A stretch of DNA of 64,000 nt, taken from contig JAECUM010003293.1 in assembly GCA_016617855.1 (NCBI GenBank), forward strand, positions 1 through 64,000, read 5' to 3'. The notes below the pieces were generated by a model. That model was not told the DNA's origin, searched no databases, and saw nothing but the letters and a program-made list of their open reading frames with translations. The stretch is from Megalonaias nervosa (Eukaryota; Mollusca; Bivalvia; Unionida; Unionidae). Below, piece after piece: positions 1 to 13,167 of this stretch (position 1 is its first letter; each line of letters starts with the position of its first letter). The position numbers and the translations under genes are program-made.

Positions 1-1000
1 TCAATCCACAATCATCTATTTGCCAGTAGGTAATTGATCCACTGTTCCAAATGGAAATCTACATAAATCTGCTGATCTACCAGAACTGACTGAAGCTGTG
101 AAATTAATCTAACTGCTGCCGAGTGGCAAAGCACCTTGAACAGATGATACACTAATAGACAATTTGCAACGCACATGACACAAAAACCAAATGAACCCTT
201 TTAATCATTGTGGACTCAAAAAGTTCTATCCAGGAGTACAATGATGCATCTGTCGTAAACTTGTGCAAGTAGAACGGCTCCAGACAATACTGCGGCAAAC
301 ATTCAGTTATCTCCTTGCTGTAAAAATCCCGGCCAAATCATTGCCAACATTTCGCTGAATCGTCTTGTGTATCACATCAATGAAGGGCTCCTATGAGAGA
401 ACCAGTATGGCTACATTAAAGGGCGAGGACAAGAGATATGAAGTTTTCAACTCGCCAGCTCCAGGAGAAATGCCATGAACAAAACTCCATCCTCTTAACG
501 AAATTCATCGACCCGACAGAAGCACTTGACACACTTAGAAGTTGAAACCTTTGACGTTCTCAGACATGGGGTCCTTTGGTAGATATTGGCACAATTAAGT
601 TGCCAGGAGAAATTCATCACGATGGGTCAGCAATACCATTATGGTATGCTTGCTAGTGTTGTGGATGGCGGCCAGTCATCTATTTCATTTCCAGTCACCA
701 CTGAAGTCAACCAAGACTGCTATTGGCCACAGTCCTCTTCTGTTGGATGTTCCACACTATTCTTACTGATACCTTCTTTGACTATAACTCGGGGATAGAC
801 ATTAGATTCCAGACCGACTACAAGCTGTTCAGTCCGAGAAAACTACGGGCGATGACTATATCAGAGGTGATAACTATTCGTAATCTGCTATATTCTGACG
901 ACTGCTCCATGACTGTTAATGTCAACTCTGAGTCTGATATTAACCGATCAGAAGATGTCGATAATTCATTCTCCTAGATGATTGACTAAACATAAGTTAT
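1..1000 (+). mobile_element. LINE reverse-transcriptase relic, plus strand
   Basis: Broken reading frames read as the fingers and palm of a non-LTR retrotransposon RT. Around 390-470 there is a YIKGRGQE-like segment (family pattern GFRKGRGT). At 586-800 comes a stretch matching the region before the QGC motif, and at 723-977 an LTDTFFDYNSGIDIRFQTD segment followed by YSDDC, the catalytic YxDD-type box, at about 890-905. Several stops and frame changes make it non-functional. The same unit recurs at 45,900-46,600 and shares its downstream DNA, so both are copies of one retrotransposon. The endonuclease part lies off the window or is lost. The clade (RTE, CR1 or Jockey-like) cannot be fixed by eye. 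Confidence 0.7.
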
Positions 1001-2400
1001 TTTGTGGAATTCAAAGTGATAATTCAAACGACATATAAAATGCCGTGAATTAAATCCCAAATAAGCCTAAGTGTCCTATCATAGGTCTAAACGAATGCTC
1101 CAAATAAATTACAACAGTCTTGAATATCTTGATATAATCAAGAATTTTTTTGAATAAAATCTCCGTAACACATAGTGTTTCCGTCAAGGAGTCATAGAGT
1201 CATTTGCAATTCCAATGAATAATTTAAATATATGATTTCTCTTAAATTATATTTGAACACAACTAAAATGATTACGAAGCCTCGTCTTATGATAGCAATA
1301 AAGACTTTGTTTACACAATCTCTAATTAAATACAAACTACGACCTGATCTATAGCGCAAAGTAATGTCCTAGACGTAATTAAATGAGGGTCAGTTCTAGT
1401 TGAGCATTCCATCAAGTTGTCAACAAGTTCCCTTCAAGATCATGATAGACTCGCAAATACATTTAGGCCTTAAATTCTAAAAGCTATGGCAATATTTTGT
1501 TTACAAAAGACCATAAACTTAAAGTACAATGTACAATCATGGAAAAAAGTTAGTTGCAAAATATAGATATACATAACACTATAATCACTGGAGAGAACTT
1601 GTTGACTAAATAAGTTTGACCTCAACTCAAACAATGATACAATTTTGCCTCCTTTATGCTTTGATAAACCATTCATGTGCCTATTTTATATATTAACTGG
1701 CATCTTTCCATGTTCTATGTATGCATGATATCCCCACCCCCTTATTCTGGTGGGATAATCTCATATTTTAATGCTCCATATAAGCATGACAGGACTCACT
1801 CAAAATTTAAACAGAAAACAAATATTAGATTAAAAATAACTTTGTCAAACATCTCCCCTAGAAAACATACATTTGAATCTGTTCATACAAACACATAATC
1901 CAAGAAGAATTCTCATTATAAACATTGCATGTCATATATAAATGAAGTAACAGCGCCTGGTATCGACCCTCGTATTTGATCAGGAAACAAGCCATAACTA
2001 AATGATCTTGCTTTCTTTCAACACATTCCTAATAAAATACACTGCTACTACCACAGAAATATAATTTCACTGCCAATGATTGTGTTTGTAATTACAAAGT
2101 TTTTCTTGTTAGCACATATTACTCCTGCATCTTTGCGTCTTTTATCTGTTATAAAATGAGTAAATAAAGGGTGAATGTGAATCCCTTAACGTCCAGGGTC
2201 TCTTTCAAAGCCCAACATATATGCAACCAATACCCACTCACTAGCACTTCCCATATCACTCGCAAAAGCCTACCGTCACAAACTAAGAGACAGTTTGACA
2301 CCTACCAAATATTTAACTATCTCACTAGTGTAACGTCTTCAGGGTATCATTGTATCATTTTGTATTGTCTCCTTTGATGCGTTTACCTTGTTCAATCTAG
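1000..2400 (+). repeat. Dispersed repeat downstream of the LINE RT, copy A
   Basis: Noncoding stretch that lines up with 46,600-47,970 over its whole length at an estimated 85-90 percent identity. Shared landmarks are GTGAATTAAATCCCAAATAA at about 1,045 and 46,635, the GATATCCCC/GGTGGGATA segment at about 1,725-1,760 and 47,335-47,370, and TCAACGTCCAGGGTCTCTTT-like sequence at about 2,185 and 47,795. A third, weaker copy starts at about 37,575. Most simply it is the 3' untranslated part of the retrotransposon or DNA carried with it. No convincing gene is present. Confidence 0.7.
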
Positions 2401-4960
2401 CTATAAAAGAGTTTCTTTGGAAGCCGGTGGTCTGGCAATGATAACTACATGGCCTGCTCATCGCAACAGTGAACGCATCAAGATGGTGTAGATACTGAGA
2501 AGGCTTGCTTGGGCAAGGAATTCAGTATCCGGAATCCTGTCTTGCCTTTTGATGTTTACAAGTCTTCTGAGGCAGGTAGTGTGGAGGTGGTTCAATGGTG
2601 CTGGTACACTGACCAGGTTTTGCATTCATATAATAACACAAGGAGAACTATCGTTCTGTACACTGTCAAGTTTGTCTGAAGACTAATGCCTCTTCTGGGC
2701 CAGAACGTAACTTGTATTTTGCCGAAGGCTGTACTGGCCTTTGCAATCGTGGCATTAATTTGGCCATCGATTACGACGTTCTGGGACAGAGTGCTGCCAA
2801 GATAAGTAAACCTGTTGACTGCGCTCAGTTTGAGGCCGCTGACTGTGATTTTTGACTCAGCATACGGTTTTCGTGGGACTGGCTGATACATTATTTCACT
2901 CTTCTTTGTGCTTGTTATAAGGCCGATATTTGTGCAAGCATCAGAGAACTTGTCGACGCTGCGTGACAGTTGAGGACGCAGTCATCAGCAAATATAAAGC
3001 CTCTGATGATGTATGTTGTGACCTTAGTTTTTCCTTAGTTTGAACAGTTTGTTATCTAATGCTGACTCCCACGGTACAATCTCTGAAGGCATCGAAAAAC
3101 ATGGCTGAGAACATGAGACTAAAAAGTGTTGGCTCCCGTACAAAGCCCTGCTTTACTTCGTTTGAGACAGGAACGGGATCTGATGTCTCACCGTTGTTCC
3201 GGACTCTTTCTTCCATACCGTCGTGGAATTTCCGCACCATGTTATACATTTCCTTGGGCATCCATACTTGGCCATGACCTTTCACAGGCCATTTCTGCTA
3301 ACAGTGTCGAAGGCCTTGGTCAGGTTGACATAGGTAGAGCAATGGTCGGTATTCTGGTCTTGGCTTTTGAGTTGCAACTGGCTTGCAGCGAACACAATGT
3401 CGATGGTTCCACGCTCGTTTCGGAATCCACACTGGCTTTCTGGCAGCATTCCATCATCAAGGTGTGATTTGAGACGGATAAAGATAATCCTGGCTTGCCT
3501 GCCATGGAGAACAAATATATATCTATGTAGTTGTCATAAGCCGGCATATTTCCTTTGCGTTTATACAGCTGTATAACAGCATCATCCTTAAATTTTTGTA
3601 AGATAGTCTCTTTGCGCCACATGAGATGAAACACATGCGAGAAATTTACTTCGTCTAACACACAAACGGTCTCACACTAAATGCTGAGTATAGCAATGAA
3701 GCCAAAAATAGTAGTATTATCACACTGTTCATTGGCGTATTTCTTTTTTAAATGGGGTTAAAACAAACATCTTCCTTATTGACTGAGTGTTCTTGTTCAT
3801 TTGTTTATAACTGATGGAGGTTTTGAGTCAGAGCTGCATCGCCTTCATTGTATATCTTTGCTGGGATTGAGTTGAAGCAAGGAGCCTTGCCACTAGCATA
3901 CGTATTGCTTGCATGTACTTGTACTTTGGCAGCCGATCAATAGCTTCAGCACTGATGGATGTTGGGCGGTTCAGGACACAGTTGAAGTGCTCAGCCCACC
4001 TTTCGAGGAGCTTCTCTTTGTCTGTGATCAGCGTGTTCCCATCAGAACTAAGGAGAGCGGATGATCCTAATCATGATGGGCCACAGACTCAGCGTATGAC
4101 AAAGCCTCTTCATATCATGCTTGACAGCGTGGCGTTGCATATCATCAGCTTTTTTACTCAGCCAGTAGTCCTTCATCTGCCGGAGGTTCCGTTGAAAAGT
4201 CCTACGGATGTCATTTAAAGTATCTTTCCTTGAGGTGGATTTTGGATCATTTAGGTATGCATTGTGGAGGCGATGATTTTCATCCAACTGCTGTCTAGTG
4301 TTTGCGCAATTCCCATCAAACCAGTCATTGTACTTTCTGGGGGAAGGCTCTAAGATCTCTGTAGCGATCTTGTAGACAAACTCAAGGAGTCTCTCAGGCT
4401 GCCTCCACATTCTGAGTGCCAAGAGCGACGGATTGAAGATGTGTTTCTACAGTGCTGATAAAGGTCGTTTTGGCGTTCGAGGTCTTCGGCTTGGCGATGT
4501 TCAGCCGTTGTGGAATCTTCTTGCCTTGCGGGCGTCTTTTAGGTTGGATACGGAAGTTTGGCTTGGAGACTACAAGGCGGTGGTCAGTCCAGCATTCTGC
4601 ACTGCTCATGGACGTGGTCACCCGTACATCCTGCCTATTCCTCTTCCTGACTATCACGTAGTCAATGAGATGTCAGTGCTTAGATCGGGGATGCATCCAT
4701 GTTGTCCACGTATGGAGGCGAAAGACGGTGTTGGTGATGAGCAGTTCTGCGGAGGTCTGAAGCAATAGAAGACTATTGCTGTTGCAGTGACCGAAGTTAT
4801 ACTTTCCAATGACCACTTCATAGGAGATGTTATCAGTTCCGACTCTTGCATTGAGCTCACCAAGGATGATGATCTTGTTTGATTTGGGAATAGAGGTTCT
4901 GACAGAGTGGAGTTCTTCATAAAGTGTGTCCTTGGTTTCATCTGGATTGGTCATGAGTAT
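2400..4960 (-). mobile_element. 5'-truncated LINE (APE endonuclease + RT), minus strand
   Basis: Read from 4,960 down to 2,400. At 4,954-4,673 is the end of an AP-endonuclease domain with IILGELNARVG and the WMHPRSKH box. At 4,657-4,394 follow WTDHRLVVSK and RRPQGKK, the SDH-type end of APE. A linker runs to about 4,050. RT fingers with KDDAVIQLYKRKGN lie at about 3,600, the palm with KQGFVREPTLFSLMFSAM at 3,150, the catalytic FADDC box at about 2,975-2,990, and the thumb with FTYLGSTLS at 2,820. Frames change several times, so it is a dead copy. The endonuclease resembles the RTE/BovB type found in craniofacial-development-protein-2-like genes. There is no ORF1 and the 5' end is missing. Confidence 0.85.
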
Positions 4961-5819
4961 GTTCGTTCAAACACAGAACAATCACATGCACCAGAATTCA
5001 AATTTCAAACACGTGGTGGCTAATCGGAAAATCACGTGGCAAATATACACCAGGCAATGGCGCTATAACAGCTATTTAAAAATATGATTCCTGGAATCGT
5101 ACCAGTGTTATAAAGCTTTGCACACACTGGCGTTAAAGGATACATTGCCCTTAGTACGCATCTGATTATGCCACGTAGTCGTGCATGGATTTGGAACTAC
5201 TACACAGTGGATTCACAGTGGTGCCATGAACTGCACAGACAGCAGCGCCATCAATGATGAAGTTCAGAGGGGCATTGACAATGTTCTTGAAACGCTGGAG
5301 AACTACACTAATACAGGATCGGGTTGAACTTTAGAAAGATGTGCGTCAGTCGAGGTCATCTCTAGCCGTATCGTCCTTTTTGTTGATTCTGCTACATAGC
5401 AACACCGAAGTGGGTTCTGTTAATGTCAGTTATGCAGGCAAAATACTTTGAAAACAAATGTTTTGAATATATTTTCTTCGGTGCTATATCCAGTCAACGA
5501 CAATCAAGACCTCCCCCAAAAAGCTTGCAACACCTGGGTAAACTAAACTTTGGTGATATTAAATCTCCCGAGCAGGTAACCAAAGCTACAACGACAAAAT
5601 ACGAAAGACCTATCTCAAGTATCAATGTTAATATGTTCAGTTAATATGTTCAGTTATAACAAAACGCTTTTATCCGCTGGCATTATCTCCACACGGACAA
5701 CACGGGTCATCTCAGTTTGAGTTGTTGCTGATGAGTGAAATGAAATAATCAGAATCATTATCAAAATAAGAATCGATATAGAATACGTAAAGAATATTGC
5801 TCGACTACTAAACGGACAC
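4961..5819. other. Intergenic, no supported gene
   Basis: A 73-codon frame at 5,423-5,644 has no recognisable motif and is likely chance. No TIR marking a left end for Polinton 1 was seen here. Confidence 0.5.
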
Positions 5820-7870
5820 ATGAATCACAGGGGTAACAATATCCATGTTGACATAGCATGCATGTGTTTAACACCCCGAAACTGCACACCTGTCATGATT
5901 TTGACTGCAGTGGTATTGGTGAAAAACCACAGCGCATAATTAAGAGCCTGGAAAAAACCCTATTTACTGCAGTATAACGAAAGATGATAGTCCCGTATAT
6001 TATCTACACAGATTTTGAATGCCTATATGTTTCATTAGAAAGCTGTTTTCATAGAAGATAATTTGGGCAGCTCTGTTAGCAAAGACACAAATGCGATGTT
6101 ATCGATCAACCAGTGCAAGCTGCTGAACAAATTCCTCGCGGGTTCCGTTACGTAGTCGTATGAAGCGATGGCATAACAAAGCCACCAATACTTTATCATG
6201 TCCAGAGCGCTAGTGCTCTGAACACAGTTGCGATATTTCTCAGATAGATAGAAGTTGCAGCAAAATGAATCCGGTAGCAGCTCTACTCACCAGCTGTCAC
6301 AATTATAACAGATGATAATATATATGAATTTTCGACAGCCACTCACTGCTGCATTTGTAACAAAGGTTTCACTGAAGGGCAAAGTCCTTCCATCGATAAA
6401 GAGCAAGGTCCTACGACTAGTGAAACTGTTGCTCCCGGTTTCAAATTTCGTGATCACTGTCACATCACTGCAGTCTCGCACACAACTCATGTAAATTTGC
6501 AGTTAAGAATTTACCTCAACGAAACAACAATCCCTGTGGTGCATAACTTGCGTGGATATGATGGCCATTTAATAATGCAAGTAGTAGACACGGTATCAAA
6601 ACCTCATATAAGCGTGATTGCCAACACCATGGAAAAATACATGACGTTCAGGCTGGGAGAATTGCAGCTTATCGATTAGATACAGTTTATGAATATGTCC
6701 TGGGCACGTTAGCGATCACTCTGTTGGCCGAAATAATCAAAATCACTCGTTGATACTGATCAACCGATTCAGACGTGCTGACGCAAATAAAATGTGTGTA
6801 TCCATAAGAGTACGTGAACAACTGGAACAGATTTGCAGAAACTCAAGCGTTTAATTCATTACTGTCAAGTAAAGGTATTTCAGAAGAAAATTAAGAACAT
6901 GTAAATCAAGTTTGGTCTGCATTTTGTTACAAAGAACCTCGGTGACTATCACGATCTGTATCTTCACACTGATGGGCTCTTTCTCGATGATGTGTTTGAG
7001 AAATATTTGTGATACTGCCATGCATGTGTACATTACTTCTCGTAACCTGCTATGGGCTGGAATGCATTATTGTCCAAAACCAAAATCAAGCTTGAATTGC
7101 TCACTGACATTGATTAGCGTCTGATTATCGAGCAATATCCATTTGAAATCACAGATACGCTAAGAGGAACACCCCAAACGTGGAAGTGTATGACCAAGCT
7201 ATTGGTGGGTGATGATTCAGCCAGTTTCCTTGGTGGATTTCAGTAAATCGATATGGCATACACTGATCTACAAAAACACATGCATGATCAACGTCAACGG
7301 TGACCACGAACAGTTCTTTGATGTTGAACTGAAATATCTCGAGTATTAACATGAGACACACAACAATTATCCACTGGCTCCAGAAGTGTTGTCGGTGTCC
7401 TGTTCATGGTTGTCCCCGTATCAGTGCGCGATAGTCGAAGAGTGAGGCCGCAAATACAGTCAATGCACCATGCTGATACATTGTCCTCGGACTAAATACA
7501 ATTATTTAATTACATGTGCGAAATATGCAGTTGTATCTGCGATTCGGTATGCCTGTAACTAAGATGCATCGAATGCTTGAATTTCTTCAGCAAGCATGAT
7601 TGATGTATACATTCAGTTGAATACGGGCCTACGCACAAAGGTCACCAATGAAGTTGAAGAGGACTTTTTTAAGCTCATTAATAATGTCGTATTTGGCAAA
7701 CCATGGAGGATCTGCGTAAACAAAATCTAGTCTGTCTAGTCCGTGATTGTGAGCAATACATATGCTCACTGCCGGCTCAGTCATTGATCGAGACAAATCT
7801 TTGAGGATGGATTTACAGTCGTTAACAGCAAAACATTTAAGACTAATTCTGACAAAACTAGTCATCTGTA
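5820..7870 (+). pseudogene. Protein-primed DNA polymerase B, decayed (Polinton 1)
   Basis: Replicative polymerase of Polintons. Visible blocks in order are: a CHDFDC-like cysteine/histidine segment at about 5,890; Exo I as IIYTDFECLY at 5,994-6,025 (catalytic DxE kept); Exo II as VVHNLRGYDGHLIM at 6,536-6,577 (catalytic Asp kept); a WNRFAETQAFNS...SKGISEEN segment at about 6,820-6,890; a CDTAMHVY segment at about 7,010; and a palm motif-B block FFKLINNVVFGKPW at about 7,665-7,710. Motif C was not found. At least ten stops or frame changes break the gene. It is followed directly by the packaging ATPase, a normal Polinton neighbourhood. Family assignment is secure; the exact ends are not. Confidence 0.8.
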
Positions 7871-8150
7871 TTGCTATGCTATTAATTGTAGCCAGGAGGG
7901 TTCTCTTCGCTAGATATCTACTCCATTGTCCCCTGTGGCTTTGTTAACGCAGCCGCGATATCACCGTCGCCGACATTTATTTATCAGCCGTTTTAGATTT
8001 GTCTCATTATGGTCAAATTGTTTGCTCCACATGGAACAATAGCTTCAGTAATGCTGGTTGTCCTTTCTGGTCTAAACTCGAGTTGGACTTAAGTAATTCT
8101 TTTGGGTGACATCGAACATAATATCGTATAAATAAGTACTGTATTATTCA

Positions 8151-8780
8151 ATGGCGTCACTCAAAAGAAAATTGGAAGACGTTCTTGATAAAATCATGGT
8201 TTTTCCGCCACTGATTTTTCCCGTATTGGAACCGTCTTGTCAAATTCAGTTTCTGCGCTGTCAATTCTTCATGCTGGATCAAGAAAAACAACTGGTACAA
8301 AATATAGTCGTACAATGGTTAACATCGAACCGATTGTACGTGATTGCACCATCGGCTGGTGATCAACCATGTTATAATGTTTCAAAAGGTGTTCATGTTC
8401 AAAACGCGCAGTGAAAGATCATTGAGAAATGGTGACGTATTCGTCGATTTCGTTTCCATCACTGACGAAGCCCCTACCGAAAATAATTTGGATGCAAATA
8501 AAAACAATATTGTGGTGTTCGATTAGATATGCTTGAAATGAACGATAATCAAGCACAAATATTTTCATGAGGCTGGCACAAAAATACGGACGTTATTTAT
8601 TTGGCTCAACGGCATGTGCATGTGCCGAAAGTAATTCGTGACAACTGTATCATGTTGAAGATATTTCGTGGTATTGATGCACATAAACGTGGAAGTATTC
8701 ATTGGATTTGGTGCACCGCCGAATACGCCGAGATAAATTTGGTGACATGGTTGCGCGAGTCACAAAGGGCATGATAGTTT
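8151..8780 (+). pseudogene. FtsK/HerA-type packaging ATPase, decayed (Polinton 1)
   Basis: Begins with ATG at 8,151 (MASLKRKLEDVLDKI). It matches the ATPase of Polinton 3 (53,843-53,152, minus) block by block: LYVIAPSAGDQPCYNV, then VDFVSITDEAPTENNLDANK and NIVVFD (Walker B region), then a frame-shifted tail with VIRDNCIMLKIFRGIDAH and IHWIWC. The Walker A region is replaced by unrelated-looking sequence, so the P-loop is gone. In intact elements this enzyme pumps DNA into capsids. Homology to the 53 kb copy places Polinton 1 and Polinton 3 in one lineage, separate from Polinton 2. Confidence 0.75.
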
Positions 8781-8879
8781 TTCACCATTGATTTAACTAT
8801 TAAAAATTGTCCTGCAGTGATACCATATAAAAACACCAATGGCGACGCCGTGAAGCTGTCAGCAAGACCTACAACTGTT

Positions 8880-10300
8880 TCAGGTTGTGGTAGAAGGCCA
8901 CGAGTAAGTCAAAGATATGTTACAGTCGCAACAAACTGTTCGAGAAGATCTCACATCAGGAACTGAATAAACATTTGCCCCACTGATTAAGCCCACAACA
9001 TAATTAGGCGAACTTGCCGAGGATATTATAATGGACATCAAAAGCTACAGAGGAAGAGGTGGCCGAGCTAACTGGGACAGAATATGAATAGCGACCAGGC
9101 AGTAAAATAGTTAAATGCACCAAAGGTACTAAAAAAGCAACAAGAGCAACTTCAGAGACTATCACACAGCCGGGGGAAATGAATGAAGTCAAAGATGAGG
9201 CGCTTATGCATCATCCAAAGGAAAATAAATCACCCGAATATAAATTAATCTTAAAAGAATAAAATATAACATATTTAAAGGACCAGCACGGACAATAAAT
9301 CTATTGCGATCCTACACGATTACCAAACGAAAGGCAACTAACTGAGCATATGCTGGAAAACGAACTGCCAACGAATAATCATCGTTGTTACATTTAACAA
9401 CTCTCGCCCGAGTGGGCATACAAAAAGTGGATTGGACAAAGCAATTTTGTCAGTGCCGTATAATCACAAACGTATCCTGTTGACATTGCACGGTCGTCAC
9501 TGAAATTAGTGTTAGGTTTTTTCTGACAGATTTAAGATCAAAACGAGTTTTACGTGTGGGATATCGTATCACACCTGATAATGCTAGAATTACCTCAACG
9601 ACCCAGGTTAATTTAACTTGTAATGTACCAGTGGCAGTTATGAAAGCTGGTATGAAACGACAGTCGTAATTGTACAAAGTTACATACTGTTTGAGTTCTC
9701 ACCAACTGTGGAACCACGTGACTAACTATCGATTACACCGCAGCACCTGTGTATCTTAAATGCCACCATCATCGGCTGATCAATATTCATTTTTCTGTTG
9801 TGGACCAAGACTGGCACGTTGTTGGTCAGCGCGGTGCAATATTGAATAACCAACTGAATACAACTGTACATTATAGATCTACCTAACATTTAATAACAAA
9901 AAGAATGGTATTCTGCCTGGACATGTGAAACCTATTCGCATAGTTGAATACGAAAACCTGTGTATATGCAATATTATGAAAATGAGCTCGGTGATGTTGT
10001 TCATGGATTATTTACATCAAAAGCACTCACGGCAGTATCATCGCCAGCTTAACCCATCGCTAAGCAAGTTACAATACAAGCTGTAGACAGTATTAACAGT
10101 GCCGTTGTAGATGGAATAGAACAACTGGGCTGGCTGGCTGCTCTGTCGCTTCGAGACTGAATGGAGCGATTGCTAGAACGAGCACCATCATCAAAAGCTC
10201 CAGTTATGTTACCATCGATAGTATCAATGCCGCCTGCAGTTCGTAAAGTGATTAACGAAGCCGCTCAACAATGATTGTCAGATTAAGCGATATTCTGTAT
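8880..10300 (+). pseudogene. Decayed Polinton 1 genes, not identified
   Basis: Coding-like fragments in changing frames, for example SQQTVREDLTSGT near 8,920, GELAEDIIMDIKSYRGRGG near 9,010, YRITPDNARI near 9,565, and NELGDVVHGLFTSKALTAV near 9,980 followed by VDSINSAVVDGIEQLGWL near 10,085. Position between ATPase and capsid suggests minor capsid or core proteins. No motif allows a firmer call. Confidence 0.4.
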
Positions 10301-10539
10301 GGTAATAGGGGTGAATTTGGACGTAGTTGGTAAAAAGAAAATCAATAATGTATAAGCGAAAACTAGATGTTTTCGCAATGACTCAGTTAAAGGATATGTT
10401 TGATCCATCATTTTATAAGGGAGCATCTGTATTAGTGGATGGAAACAAAAGAGATTTCTAGTACTACTCATATCCAGCCAGGGATCCTAATCAATTAAAA
10501 ATAAAATTGCAAGTATAATATACGTCTAGTGTTTTCCTT

Positions 10540-11230
10540 CTATGTTGGACATTTTTGAAAGTTGGGGGAAACCTTTTATGGGAGAACAATGCAAACTGCG
10601 ATGCAAATACCATAGTAAGACTTGTTAACAACGGTATCATGGTATTGTTTAAACCTGTACGTTATTATATCAATGGAACCAAAATCGAATCCATTCTGGA
10701 CAAAGTTAATGAAGCCACGACGATTCTCGGACTCGCCAAACACAGTGACAATTACACGAGAACAGCTGACCAAACAATGGTGTTTGTTAAGGATTGTTAC
10801 TGATCATTCAGATCATGGACAGCACATACGTAGACGACCTCAAAATGCTGCTGTAGAAAAAATACCGTTTTCTAATCCCGATTTTAATTATGAATTTACA
10901 ACTAATTGGTACTTCACTGGGGTTTTCGTTTTCTATTCCCTTCAGTCATATTTTTAGATTCTGCAGAGATGTTACCAAGAAGATTTGTTAATCTAAACAT
11001 ACAGTCACTTTGTTTCCGAAATAAAAACAACTCCAGCTTGGATTTTGGCTTAACGCGGATGCAGGCAAAGTTATATTAGAAGCGTTAACATTGTGGATGC
11101 CTGTGTTATCTCTAACGTTTGCTATCATTTATGCAGTGTTCAAGATTGTAATTTCTCGCACATACAACAGACACCCACACACCAACTGCTATTTATTGCA
11201 GGACAATTTAGTTGGAAATAAGTAACCAAC
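10540..11230 (+). pseudogene. Major capsid protein fragment, decayed (Polinton 1)
   Basis: At 10,555-10,800 one frame reads NNGIMVLFKPVRYYINGTKI, then VNEATTILGLAKHSDNYTRT. After a frameshift come TTNWYFTGV at about 10,895 and PFSHIFRFCRDVTKK at about 10,940-10,985, then KHTVTLF and NADAGKVILEALTLWMPVL at about 11,045-11,105. The PLSHIFGFCRDVD-type block and the WMP segment are what I associate with one lineage of Polinton hexon-like (double jelly-roll) capsid proteins. It differs from the capsid of Polinton 2. Several stops are present. Confidence 0.6.
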
Positions 11231-12120
11231 ATGGCCTTACGGCACCAAAATACATCTTTTGGCGTTTCAATATACAGTGCGAGATAAGGACTAGGCACAC
11301 AGTACAATGATATTTGACAACTTAGAAATTACCGAATGTGCACGATTCCGGATGACACATGTCTATCATAAGTGGAAATAAAAATACGTGAGATAAAATA
11401 GAAGTGTAGAAACATGATAGGAAACATATTGGTCTTTGTTTTGGTTTTCTTTTTTGTTTTACAAAGGATTATTATATATGAATTCCAATACGGACAGTGA
11501 AGCTACAAATCTTTTCAAAGTTGCATTTTCAGCATCATTAGTTGCCTGAGATGAAATTGATTTCAAAGGAATACACGTTTACCCAAAGGGGTATTTAAGA
11601 GTCTTTGCTTTTGGGGTTTAAGATCAGATATTTTGATTACTATATACGTGATGGAATCTGACCGCGGTGGTGAGGACGCAGAATCTACCAATGGGGTATT
11701 GGATCAACAGCAGCGGATGATAAGATGGATAACAAGTTCGTTCCTTTCGTAGATGAATATGTGCGTCAAAACGGCGTTACCATATCCTCGTACACACTAC
11801 AAGATAACCTTATTAAGAGTCAGATATAAATTGATAGATGGTGGCATACACCCCAGTTACATTCTCTGTTAATTATGTTAAGCCAACATTGACTCGGCTT
11901 GCAGCAAAAGACTAATCTGGTTGTCTAAAATTCAACAAAAATGCACTTGTTAGGGTAACAGTCATTGGGCAAAGACTATCGATAGATGCAAAACGCGCTG
12001 GTAGGTGAAAAGGGTGCTAGACGAGTATATAACACAATCGCAGGAAATATCAATATTCCAGTGTGTTTATTAATCGCTACCATATGCTTGCCTGAATAAG
12101 TACACTTGCAAGATTTCGTT
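11231..12120 (+). other. Possible right part of Polinton 1
   Basis: Short coding-like fragments such as TAADDKMDNKFVPFVDEYVR at about 11,708-11,765 and NALVGEKGARRVYNTIAG near 11,995-12,050, separated by stops. No family recognised. No terminal inverted repeat was seen, so the end of Polinton 1 is undefined. Confidence 0.3.
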
Positions 12121-13167
12121 TCTACAATCACAGGAGAGTAGTAGGAAGTATGAAATGGCGGGTTTCGTTCTTTTTGGAGCCATTTCCATCGTGACGAGAC
12201 TCTACAGCCCCCCCCCATTATTGGTTCATATACGTCACGTCACGTGTAAGGGGTGTGCTTTCACCCCGCTGATAAAATTAAAAGCGATTAACAGGCGACG
12301 CTCGTTTGTGTGCTATATTGCCTTGTGGAGCAGATGCGAGGACGGGTGGACAAAAAGGCAAATACTCCACTTTTATACTACTTCCCTTGATTTTGCTCTA
12401 TGTCAACATTGTATTTGATTTCTTGAACGAAATTTCAAACTCATAAACACACATGTATATCATTTCTAATGGAAGGAACACGCTTTCAAAGCTTATTGTG
12501 TTTATCAAAAGTCAGAACATCGTAGGTTAGTCTGACTTTCTATCGCCATTCAAAAGCAGCTTGAGTGAAATCCATGAAATTTATTTTAGTATCTCCTAAT
12601 TTCATGGAATTGGAAATTATAATATAGGACCTCACGACACAAAACTAATTTTCAGTTAGCCAACACATATAACCCACAATAAGAACTTGTTCACACACTA
12701 TGCTACCCTACTCAGCCAAAAATAATCTTATTGTCATTAAAATATGCACAATCCCCTCCTGCAAGACAAAGTTAATAACAACGCTAAATTATTACTTAAA
12801 CTCCCCACTCAGAGATTTTTTTTCCCAGACAGAGACCTACGATTTTGTGCGTCGCGAACTAAGTGAGCGAGGTAGAGTGACGCCCAGAATGCAAATACTT
12901 TATTACATACGACATATAACTCGACCAAGAATTATCAAGGTAAAAATATATAGTATCCTAATTGTTCTGATGACATAGACTGGCAAACACATTAATAACA
13001 ACAAACGAATAAAGAAACAAACAAGCTGAAAAACAAATATAAATGTATTTGATATAAATTCAGCTGTTATTGAATATAAACATTCATTCTCATTCATGAA
13101 GCATTATGTGTAGAAACACAGCTTTATATTTTATTACCATTTTCTACATAAAAATATAAAATGTCTC
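12121..13167. other. Intergenic between Polinton 1 and Polinton 2
   Basis: AT-rich DNA with a C8 run at about 12,210. Frames of 60-90 codons occur but have no motif or homology that I recognise. I see no gene here. Confidence 0.5.
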